From: CALELM01 sp045617105 | GTDB taxonomy: Bacteria > Bacillota > Negativicutes > Selenomonadales > Selenomonadaceae | NCBI GenBank assembly: GCA_045617105.1 | Contig: JAZLHW010000005.1 | Span: forward strand, 1-5,700 | DNA length: 5,700 bases | Reading direction: 5' to 3' | Part shown: positions 1 to 5,312 of the stretch, one piece after another | Layout of the letters: every line of letters begins with the position of its first letter | Numbering within the stretch: the stretch's first letter is position 1 | The notes under the pieces: model-generated | Database searches by the model: none | The model's input: the letters and a program-made list of their open reading frames with translations, nothing else | Told to the model about the DNA's origin: nothing | Made by a program: the position numbers and the translations under genes

Positions 1-432
1 GTGGAGGTGCTTTATGCACCTGCTTGCTCTGGAAAACCAGCGACAGGCAATGAGGTTTCCAACGTATATCGTATCACTTATGGGAAGGCATCCTTTCTTG
101 TGACGGGGGATCTGGTTGCGGAAGAGGAAAGGAAACTGCTGGAGGTGGGAAAGGATGTTCAGGCATTGGTCTTGAAATGCGGGCATCATGGCTCCAGAAC
201 CTCGACTTCACAGGACTTTTTGGAGGCGGTGCATCCGAGCGTGGCTGTCATAGGTGTCGGCAGGGACAATTCCTTTGGGCATCCGAACAAGGAAATTCTT
301 GAACGATTGGAAAAGCAGGGAATCGAGATCTATCGAACGGATATGGATGGTGCGATCGAGTTTCACACGGACGGAAAACGTATGTGGGCGGAAACATACA
401 TCGAAAGGGACGGCAAAGCGCTCCGACATTAG
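1..432 (+). CDS. comEC: ComEC/Rec2-type metallo-beta-lactamase domain, 3' end only
   Basis: This is the C-terminal end of a protein whose start lies before the window; the GTG at base 1 is simply in frame and is not claimed as a start. The 143 visible residues match the second half of the metallo-beta-lactamase domain that ends ComEC/Rec2 DNA-uptake channel proteins. Visible landmarks are N17-E-V-S-N with the strand 'ASFLVTGDL' (residues 30-38, metal-site Asp37), 'KCGHHGSRTSTS' (59-70, His62/His63), 'HPSVAVIGVG' (78-87), 'NSFGHP' (90-95, His94) and 'YRTDMDGAI' (111-119). In the family, ComEC is the inner-membrane channel for single-stranded DNA in transformation and this domain is a predicted nuclease. 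No membrane segments can be seen because they would be upstream. A stand-alone MBL-fold hydrolase with the same domain cannot be excluded, but holA nearby favours comEC. The gene ends 144 bp before gdhA with no clear terminator. Confidence 0.78.
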   Translation: MEVLYAPACSGKPATGNEVSNVYRITYGKASFLVTGDLVAEEERKLLEVGKDVQALVLKCGHHGSRTSTSQDFLEAVHPSVAVIGVGRDNSFGHPNKEILERLEKQGIEIYRTDMDGAIEFHTDGKRMWAETYIERDGKALRH

Positions 433-450
433 CGAGAATGTGCGTGTGTC

Positions 451-462
451 CATGTATACATG
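451..462. repeat. 12-bp perfect palindrome upstream of the gdhA promoter
   Basis: CATGTATACATG is a perfect inverted repeat ending 10 bp before the gdhA -35 hexamer. Its position suits a binding site for a dimeric regulator. There is no following T-run, so it is not an intrinsic terminator. Role inferred from position only. Confidence 0.4.
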
Positions 463-471
463 AAGGAACGC

Positions 472-501
472 TTGTAAAACTGTAATATAGTGTTGTATAA
501 T
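472..501 (+). promoter_or_regulatory. gdhA promoter (sigma-A type)
   Basis: The -35 candidate TTGTAA (472-477) and a perfect -10 hexamer TATAAT (496-501) are separated by 18 bp. Transcription would start near 508, giving a leader of about 70 nt before the gdhA ATG. This also means the in-frame codons from 490 onward lie upstream of or around the transcript start and are not part of GdhA. Called from consensus match and placement. Confidence 0.65.
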
Positions 502-514
502 AACATCTGTTGGA

Positions 515-538
515 GCGAAGTGCGAAGAAGCATTCCGC
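515..538 (+). repeat. Imperfect hairpin in the gdhA leader
   Basis: GCGAAGTGC (515-523) and GCATTCCGC (530-538) can pair around a 6-nt loop GAAGAA, with one A/C mismatch and one G-U pair. It lies just downstream of the predicted transcription start. It could affect mRNA stability, but no known riboswitch or attenuator pattern is recognised. Confidence 0.3.
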
Positions 539-542
539 AGAA

Positions 543-560
543 TAAATACAAGTGTATTTA
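543..560. promoter_or_regulatory. Operator-like inverted repeat next to the gdhA ribosome binding site
   Basis: TAAATACA (543-550) and TGTATTTA (553-560) form a perfect 8+8 bp inverted repeat around AG. It sits in the transcribed leader, ending 2 bp before the Shine-Dalgarno sequence. As DNA it is a candidate operator. As RNA it could form a weak 7-bp AU-rich hairpin with an AAGT loop close to the SD. The regulator is not identifiable by eye. Confidence 0.4.
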
Positions 561-562
561 CA

Positions 563-568
563 AGGGAG
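563..568 (+). promoter_or_regulatory. gdhA ribosome binding site
   Basis: AGGGAG lies 8 nt before the ATG at 577. This fixes the start: the open frame extends upstream to 490, but no upstream codon has such a site and the family-like protein begins at 577. Confidence 0.75.
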
Positions 569-576
569 CGTTTATT

Positions 577-1935
577 ATGGCAGACATGAAGCAGTATGTG
601 CAGGATGTATTGGATTTGGTAGAAAAGCGTGATCCAGATCAGAAGCAGTTCCAAAATACGGTAAAGGAAGTTTTGACAACGATCGTTCCGGTTCTCGAAA
701 AGAACCCGCAATATAAGGACGCAAAGATTTTGGAGCGTATGGTAGAAGCAGAGCGCATTATCACGTTCCGTGTTCCGTGGCAGGATGACAAGGGTGAGAT
801 TCAGGTCAACCGTGGTTATCGTATTCAGATGAACAGTGCGATTGGACCATATAAGGGTGGCCTTCGTTTCCATCCAAGCGTAAATCTCAGCATTTTGAAG
901 TTCCTTGCTTTTGAGCAGGTATTCAAGAATGCGCTTACGGGTCTTCCCATCGGCGGCGGCAAAGGCGGTTCTGACTTTGACCCGAAGGGCAAGTCTGACA
1001 ACGAGGTTATGCATTTCTGCCAGAGCTTTATGACGGAGCTGGTTCGCCATATTGGACCGAATGTGGACGTTCCTGCTGGTGACATCGGTGTTGGCGGCCG
1101 TGAGATCGGTTATCTCTTCGGTCAGTACAAGCGCATTCGTGACTCCTATGATGCAGGCGTTCTTACGGGCAAGGGCGTAAACTATTGGGGCAGCCTTGCA
1201 CGTACGGAAGCTACGGGCTATGGTCTTCTCTATTTCGTAAAGAACATGCTCGATGCAAACAATTATGATATCAAGGACAAGACGTTGGTCGTTTCCGGTT
1301 CCGGCAATGTTGCTACTTATGCTATTGAGAAGGCTCAGAGCTTCGGAGCAAAGGTCGTCACCTGCTCGGATTCCAATGGTTATATCTATGATCCGGACGG
1401 AATCGACTTGGATGCAGTCAAGGAGATCAAGCAGGTTCGCCGCGGACGTATCAAGGAATATATTGAGGTTTCCAGCCACAAGAATGCAGAGTATCATGAA
1501 GGCTGCAAGGGTGTATGGACTGTGAAGTGCGATGTTGCTCTTCCTTGCGCAACGCAGAATGAGATCGACCTTGAGAGCGCAAAGGCACTTGTTGCTAACG
1601 GTGTTTATGCTGTTGGTGAGGGCGCAAACATGCCGTCTACTCTTGAGGCAATTGCATATTTCCAGGAGAACAAGATTCTCTTTGCTCCTGCTAAGGCTGC
1701 TAATGCTGGCGGCGTTGCTACTTCTGCGCTTGAGATGGCACAGAACTCCGAGCGTCTCCAGTGGACGTTTGAGGAAGTGGATGGCAAGCTGAAGGGCATC
1801 ATGAAGAATATCTATCAGCAGGCAAGAGCAAATGCAGAAAAGTATGCAGGCGATCCGAACAATCTTGTTGCAGGTGCGAATATGTGCGCATTTGAGAAGG
1901 TTGCAAATATCATGATGGCACATGGTGTTGTCTGA
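577..1935 (+). CDS. gdhA: Glutamate dehydrogenase, hexameric class I, probably NADP-specific
   Basis: The gene encodes 452 residues, the normal length for bacterial hexameric glutamate dehydrogenases. The cytosolic enzyme interconverts 2-oxoglutarate plus ammonium and L-glutamate, linking carbon and nitrogen metabolism. The substrate domain shows 'GPYKGGLRFHP' (90-100), the catalytic-lysine segment 'LPIGGGKGG' (123-131, Lys129) and 'PAGDIGVGGREIGYLFGQY' (166-184, Asp169 as the expected catalytic acid). The Rossmann nucleotide site is 'VSGSGNVA' (239-246), followed by 'CSDSNG' (263-268). An acidic/serine turn at that point resembles NADP-dependent relatives such as E. coli GdhA, so NADPH use is inferred, not proven. 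'GEGANMPST' (348-355) and 'KAANAGGVA' (373-381) complete the family pattern. ATG 577 is chosen because of the ribosome binding site at 563-568 and the family length. Leu, Arg and Gly codons lean to CTT/CTC, CGT and GGT, unlike the next gene, consistent with high expression. The gene is monocistronic, with its own promoter and terminator. Confidence 0.97.
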   Translation: MADMKQYVQDVLDLVEKRDPDQKQFQNTVKEVLTTIVPVLEKNPQYKDAKILERMVEAERIITFRVPWQDDKGEIQVNRGYRIQMNSAIGPYKGGLRFHPSVNLSILKFLAFEQVFKNALTGLPIGGGKGGSDFDPKGKSDNEVMHFCQSFMTELVRHIGPNVDVPAGDIGVGGREIGYLFGQYKRIRDSYDAGVLTGKGVNYWGSLARTEATGYGLLYFVKNMLDANNYDIKDKTLVVSGSGNVATYAIEKAQSFGAKVVTCSDSNGYIYDPDGIDLDAVKEIKQVRRGRIKEYIEVSSHKNAEYHEGCKGVWTVKCDVALPCATQNEIDLESAKALVANGVYAVGEGANMPSTLEAIAYFQENKILFAPAKAANAGGVATSALEMAQNSERLQWTFEEVDGKLKGIMKNIYQQARANAEKYAGDPNNLVAGANMCAFEKVANIMMAHGVV

Positions 1936-1963
1936 TAGAGGGATCGGTGTAAATAGTTTTTTG

Positions 1964-1993
1964 AGAGGCAATCGTTGGATTGCCTCTTTTTTT
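1964..1993 (+). terminator. Intrinsic terminator of gdhA
   Basis: AGAGGCAATC (1964-1973) and GATTGCCTCT (1978-1987) form a perfect 10-bp stem with loop GTTG, followed by a T-run to 1993. It lies 28 bp after the gdhA stop codon. There is no A-run on the left, so it is expected to work mainly on the + strand. Confidence 0.92.
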
Positions 1994-2008
1994 GGAGGAT
2001 TTTATAAA
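1980..2008 (+). promoter_or_regulatory. Candidate promoter of the fusion gene, overlapping the gdhA terminator
   Basis: TTGCCT (1980-1985) and TATAAA (2003-2008) are spaced by exactly 17 bp. The -35 element is part of the terminator's right arm and the spacer contains its T-run. Initiation would be near 2015, leaving a leader of about 90-100 nt. The -35 match is only 4 of 6, so this is a reasonable but unproven call. Confidence 0.45.
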
Positions 2009-2105
2009 AGTAAGCAGAATCTCATTTTATAGAAAGCAAAAAGGTTGGCAGGCAGATGAGCCAGATCGTTTTTTGTTGATATCATGGAAATGCGGGGCTG
2101 GAGCT

Positions 2106-4019
2106 ATGAACGTGATGTGGAATGGTATGGAAGGATTGCCGCGGGATTATTATGGAAACAGACGTTTTTCTGTAGGTGAGCTTGCAGCGGAAGAAAAGCA
2201 GCGGTTATTTGCAATTTATGGAACGCAGGTCGAGGATATTGAACCATTATCGGAAGAAGAAAGAGACGTCTTTCTGAAGAGGGGACTCATTTCTCCCAAC
2301 ATGTTTACACAGAGCTTGTACAAGGTAACGTGCAAGCAGGGTGACGTAGATGGCAGGTATCAGATCCTTTCCCGTGCATTGGAAGCATCAGGAGAGATTC
2401 TGTCGCCGCAAAAGCATGGGAATTACGTTATCGAGCCGCAGAGCTTTAAGCAGCATGCTAAGAACCTTATGAAGATGTGTCCGGCACTTCGCAGCAATTT
2501 TTACAAAAGCATTTCCGGTGAAATTTGGAGAGTTGTTTTGGCAGAGAAGCCTTTGCCTTTGCACTTTGGTGTGATAGATGCAGAGTTTCCGGAGGAAGTG
2601 GAGGAAAAGATAGGGCATATCATGGAGGCAGATCGCAGGGAAGGCTTTGACTTAGAGCGGGGAACCTTGGTTCGGGTGAACGTCTTCCGCTTGAAAAAAG
2701 GCGAGTTTGCGGTGTTGCTTTCTGGATTGCGCTTGGTGACGACACGGGTGGATGTTTCTTTGTGGTTTCATTGGCTGAAGCCTTTGTGGAATACGGAACC
2801 TATACCGAAGGTTTCTAAAAAATTCGTTGATTCTTCAAGCTATTGGAAGGATTTAGTGAAAGGTGCGTTCTTGAATTCCAAGCTGCTTGGACAAAAATCC
2901 AGTGAGAGTTTTGTTTCCAAGTCTTCGATTCTGCGTATCGGGAAACGGGGAACGAGCCAGATTGCGGAGAAGATTCCTAAGGAAAACCGGAATTTTTGGA
3001 TCGCTTTGCTGGGAACGGCATGGGGAATTTTGCTTCACCAGTATAATGGGTCAAAAGATTTGGCTTATCCCATCATTATGCCGGATCTGGGAGCAAGCCT
3101 TCGCAGTGCAAACAAGGTACTGGATTACCAAATATTTCCTATGAGGCTCACTTGCCAAATGACAGGTGTTACCGTTAGGGAATTGATTAAGAAGCAGATG
3201 GTCCAGCTTCTGCAATCCGCTTCTATGGGAAGCTTTCCCATGCAGAATGGTCCTAGGGTCTATATTAGCTTTCAGAGTTTTTGGACGGAGACTGTTCCGT
3301 ATACGGAGCTTCCGGATGAGGTAGGATTTCAGCGTGCAGCAATTCATGCAATCGATATGGAGCTTGGCGATTTCGTGCTTTATTTCCGTTTTAACGGTGC
3401 CATGATCAAGCTGGAAGCCATCTACAATGCCAATGCGGTTTCATGGGAAGCCGCAGAGAAGATCCTCGCTCATTATGGCATGGTGATACAAGCAATGCTG
3501 GAGGGGTGGAATCAAGATATCCAAACCTTGAATTCGGTGCTTCGGGGGAGGCTGGCTGATGTAGTGTCCAGAACGATTCCTACAGATTTTCAGGTAGTCA
3601 GTATGCTGAAAAAGACAGCCTTCTTGTCAGAGATGGAGGATGCGTCGCTTTTGGAATTAGTTTTTTCTTCAAAAGTTGATTGCTTCATGCAGGAGGAAAC
3701 AATTTTGCAGGAAGGTGCTGTGCAGGAAAGTCTTTGTATCCTGCTGCAGGGAAAGGCTGTTTGCTGGCAGGTGAATCTTGATGGCTGGCCGTCCCCCGTA
3801 AAGGGCCTCAGGGCAGGAGATGTGGTTTCCTATGATGTTGCACTGGAGGGAAATAGTCTCATCGGAGCAACTGCGATGGAGGATTATACGCTTGTTTTGT
3901 TCCTGCCTATGGAGGCTTTCCGCAGGATACTGGAGAGAAACAGTAAGCTTGCGTGGAGATTCTCGCAGGCATTGGCAAAGGAAATGTGCCGGTATCGGAA
4001 ACTTTGGCTGATGGAATGA
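2106..4019 (+). CDS. Degenerate NRPS-type condensation domain fused to a cyclic-nucleotide-binding-like domain
   Basis: The product is 637 residues from ATG 2106. Residues 11-42 resemble the linker before NRPS condensation domains, and 'VEDIEPLSEEERDVF' (42-56) matches the domain's entry motif. Further family-like segments are 'CPALRSNFY' (125-133), 'GFDLERGTLVRVNVFRL' (180-196), 'FWIALLGTAWGILLHQYNG' (297-315) and 'LDYQIFPMRL' (339-348). Where active domains have HHxxxDG, this protein has L-R-L-V-T-T-R (208-214), so condensation chemistry is unlikely. No adenylation, carrier or thioesterase domain is present. From about 505 to 610 there is a CRP-like beta-roll ('LQEGAVQESLCILLQGKA', 534-551; 'LRAGDVVSYDV', 568-578), then a helix (about 605-632) and the end of the protein; there is no helix-turn-helix. 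The canonical phosphate-binding FGE...RxA residues are not evident. There is no signal peptide or clear membrane segment, so it is probably cytosolic. The start is uncertain: GGAG (2100-2103) is too close to ATG 2106 and better spaced for GTG 2112 (8 nt) or ATG 2115 (11 nt). Function unknown. Confidence 0.8.
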   Translation: MNVMWNGMEGLPRDYYGNRRFSVGELAAEEKQRLFAIYGTQVEDIEPLSEEERDVFLKRGLISPNMFTQSLYKVTCKQGDVDGRYQILSRALEASGEILSPQKHGNYVIEPQSFKQHAKNLMKMCPALRSNFYKSISGEIWRVVLAEKPLPLHFGVIDAEFPEEVEEKIGHIMEADRREGFDLERGTLVRVNVFRLKKGEFAVLLSGLRLVTTRVDVSLWFHWLKPLWNTEPIPKVSKKFVDSSSYWKDLVKGAFLNSKLLGQKSSESFVSKSSILRIGKRGTSQIAEKIPKENRNFWIALLGTAWGILLHQYNGSKDLAYPIIMPDLGASLRSANKVLDYQIFPMRLTCQMTGVTVRELIKKQMVQLLQSASMGSFPMQNGPRVYISFQSFWTETVPYTELPDEVGFQRAAIHAIDMELGDFVLYFRFNGAMIKLEAIYNANAVSWEAAEKILAHYGMVIQAMLEGWNQDIQTLNSVLRGRLADVVSRTIPTDFQVVSMLKKTAFLSEMEDASLLELVFSSKVDCFMQEETILQEGAVQESLCILLQGKAVCWQVNLDGWPSPVKGLRAGDVVSYDVALEGNSLIGATAMEDYTLVLFLPMEAFRRILERNSKLAWRFSQALAKEMCRYRKLWLME

Positions 4020-4040
4020 GTTTTGAAAGGATGACGGTTG

Positions 4041-4097
4041 ATGAAAAAGGTAATTTTCTTGTTGGCTGTAATCTGTATTTATCCATTGGTGCATTAA
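4041..4097 (+). CDS. Possible 18-residue hydrophobic peptide
   Basis: ATG 4041 opens an 18-codon frame encoding MKKVIFLLAVICIYPLVH and ending in TAA. AAAGGA (4026-4031) lies 9 nt upstream, a good ribosome binding site. The frame begins 21 bp after the fusion gene's stop and ends 7 bp before a terminator hairpin, so it would be the last cistron on that transcript. Two lysines followed by a hydrophobic stretch look like a signal peptide or a single short membrane segment. It could be a real membrane micropeptide, the remnant of a decayed secreted-protein gene, or chance. No family is recognised. Confidence 0.35.
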   Translation: MKKVIFLLAVICIYPLVH

Positions 4098-4104
4098 GGG
4101 TTCA

Positions 4105-4137
4105 GGGGAGCTTGCCTTGTGGCAGGCTCTCTGTTTT
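4105..4137 (+). terminator. Probable intrinsic terminator after the fusion gene
   Basis: GAGCTTGCC (4108-4116) pairs with GGCAGGCTC (4121-4129) around loop TTGT, with one G-U pair. Three more partly wobble pairs (4105-4107 with 4130-4132) extend the stem. The T-tract is short (TGTTTTC, 4132-4138), so termination may be incomplete. Confidence 0.65.
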
Positions 4138-4151
4138 CATATATGTGTTCC

Positions 4152-4180
4152 TTGCGTGAGGTGTGAAAAGACAGTACAAT
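4152..4180 (+). promoter_or_regulatory. holA promoter candidate
   Basis: TTGCGT (4152-4157) and TACAAT (4175-4180) are 17 bp apart, placed between the preceding terminator and holA. The predicted start of transcription is near 4187, giving a leader of about 26 nt. Confidence 0.55.
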
Positions 4181-4212
4181 AGAAGAAGGCAACGCTTGGG
4201 AAAGGGACATTT

Positions 4213-5244
4213 ATGAGATTTGGGGAGTTTATGACGAGTCTTCGCAAGGATGGGACGAAGCATGTCTGCTTGCTTTGCGGAGAGGAACACTACTATATAA
4301 AAAAAGCAGAAGCTGCGATTATGGAATCTCTTTTTCCGAATGGTGAGGGCAAGCAGGAAGCACTTCAGATCCTGCATGGTGAAGTGGATCTGGATGACCT
4401 GATAGGAATGCTTGAAACAGCACCCTTTTTTGCGGATAAGACCGTGATCCTTTGGAGAAATACGAATATCTTCAAAGAAAAAAAGGGTGGAAGCCAGGAA
4501 AAGGACAGGAAACAGGAACGGTTTTTGAAGCTGCTTGAGGATTGGCCAGAGTATGGTTATTTGGTTTTTGTGGCTGATGGAAAGGCAGACAAGCGGCGCA
4601 GGCTTTACAAGGCGGTGGAAAAGCATGGTGCTGTGCTGGAGTCTGAGCCGATAAGGGCATGGAATATTGATTCTTGGCTGCAAGGCAAGCTGAAGGAATT
4701 GAACAAGGAAATGGATCGAGAGGCACATGCGTATTTTTTTGAGGCTGTCAGCATGATGCAGCAGATCTCCTTGGAATATTTAGATAGGGAGCTTGACAAG
4801 CTGGCGCTTTTTTCTGAAAAAAGGCTTGTTACGAAGCAGGAGCTTTCGCATGTGCTTGCTGAGATTCCTGAGATTTCCGTATTTTCCCTGCTGGATGCTG
4901 TCAGTGAGAGAGCGGGCGGAAAAGCATTGAGACTTTTAAAGCGTCAGCTGCAGGACGGCGTATATCTTCCTTTGCTGTTGATCCTGCTGGTACGGCATGT
5001 GCGGCAGCTTTGGGTTGCCAAGTCATGCATGGGAAAAGGGCTTCGGGGAAAGGAGCTGGCAAAGGCTTTGGACTTGAATCCTTTTATTGCAGAGCGTTTA
5101 GCAAGGTCGGCAGGCAGATTTTCAGAGCCACTGCTGAAGAGAGTGTTTTTGGAGCTGGCAGATGCGGACTATGCACTCAAGACAGGTCAGGCAGGTGAGG
5201 AGGCTTTGGAGCATGTGATAATTTTGCTTTGCTCCGAAAAATGA
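4213..5244 (+). CDS. holA: DNA polymerase III, delta subunit
   Basis: The 343-residue product has the length and layout of the delta subunit, which opens the beta sliding clamp within the clamp-loader complex during chromosome replication. Family landmarks are 'VCLLCGEEHYYIKKA' (18-32), 'LETAPFFADKTVILW' (67-81, the region before the clamp-interaction segment in relatives), 'YLVFVADGKADKRRRLYKAV' (116-135), 'ISLEYLDRELDKLALF' (185-200) and the collar-domain segment 'ISVFSLLDAVSERAGGKALRLL' region (221-242) followed by 'LLILLVRHVRQLWVAK' (255-270). As usual for delta, no Walker A ATP-binding loop is visible. ATG 4213 is chosen because AAGGGA (4202-4207) lies 5 nt upstream and the frame begins at the expected N-terminus. 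A Lys/Glu-rich stretch (88-104) may be a flexible loop. holA is often next to comEC in Bacillota; here two other genes separate them. Confidence 0.93.
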   Translation: MRFGEFMTSLRKDGTKHVCLLCGEEHYYIKKAEAAIMESLFPNGEGKQEALQILHGEVDLDDLIGMLETAPFFADKTVILWRNTNIFKEKKGGSQEKDRKQERFLKLLEDWPEYGYLVFVADGKADKRRRLYKAVEKHGAVLESEPIRAWNIDSWLQGKLKELNKEMDREAHAYFFEAVSMMQQISLEYLDRELDKLALFSEKRLVTKQELSHVLAEIPEISVFSLLDAVSERAGGKALRLLKRQLQDGVYLPLLLILLVRHVRQLWVAKSCMGKGLRGKELAKALDLNPFIAERLARSAGRFSEPLLKRVFLELADADYALKTGQAGEEALEHVIILLCSEK

Positions 5245-5252
5245 AATGGAAG

Positions 5253-5281
5253 TTGAAATTTCAGTGAAAAACACATAAAAT
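5253..5281 (+). promoter_or_regulatory. Promoter of the epimerase gene
   Basis: TTGAAA (5253-5258) and TAAAAT (5276-5281) each match consensus at 5 of 6 positions and are spaced by 17 bp. The site begins 9 bp after the holA stop codon; no intrinsic terminator is seen between the genes, so read-through from holA is also possible. A 10-bp palindrome TGAAATTTCA (5254-5263) overlaps the -35 element. Confidence 0.65.
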
Positions 5282-5297
5282 AAATAGTGATTTTGTT

Positions 5298-5303
5298 GGA
5301 AGG
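5298..5303 (+). promoter_or_regulatory. Ribosome binding site that favours a TTG start for the epimerase
   Basis: GGAAGG abuts the in-frame ATG at 5304 with no spacing, which makes that ATG a poor start. The same site is 9 nt from TTG 5313, which gives the N-terminus (M)RVLITGGAGFIGSH typical of the family. Confidence 0.6.
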
Positions 5304-5312
5304 ATGATTATT

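Noticed and set aside
490..576. N-terminal extension of GdhA by 29 codons
   Set aside because: It starts within the -10 region, has no ribosome binding site, and would make the protein longer than the family; ATG 577 has a clear SD.
208..1971. A 587-codon open frame on the minus strand opposite gdhA
   Set aside because: It is a codon-bias shadow of gdhA. It begins with a TTG inside the gdhA terminator, the translation is unlike any domain I know and rich in Cys/Leu/Ile runs, and the opposite strand has a complete, motif-perfect glutamate dehydrogenase. Long antisense frames over gdh genes are a well-known artefact.
1994..1998. GGAGG as a Shine-Dalgarno site for the fusion gene
   Set aside because: There is no ATG, GTG or TTG in any frame within suitable distance, and it falls inside the spacer of the candidate promoter, so it would probably not be transcribed.
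1980..2105. Earlier start of the fusion protein at TTG 1980
   Set aside because: This codon is inside the gdhA terminator and the candidate promoter. The encoded residues show no resemblance to the NRPS linker, which begins after 2106.
3953..4159. 68-codon + strand frame across the end of the fusion gene and the following gap
   Set aside because: Most of it overlaps the fusion gene in another frame and it runs through the terminator hairpin; no coding evidence.
4479..4485. A-AAA-AAG slippery heptamer in holA, in the correct frame for -1 frameshifting as in dnaX
   Set aside because: The -1 frame stops after about 17 codons, giving only a truncated delta fragment; no convincing downstream stem is seen and the stretch is a generally A-rich Lys/Glu loop. 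Probably chance.
4102..4728. 208-codon minus-strand frame opposite the start of holA
   Set aside because: It is a shadow of holA with no recognisable domain, and it spans the holA promoter and the preceding terminator.
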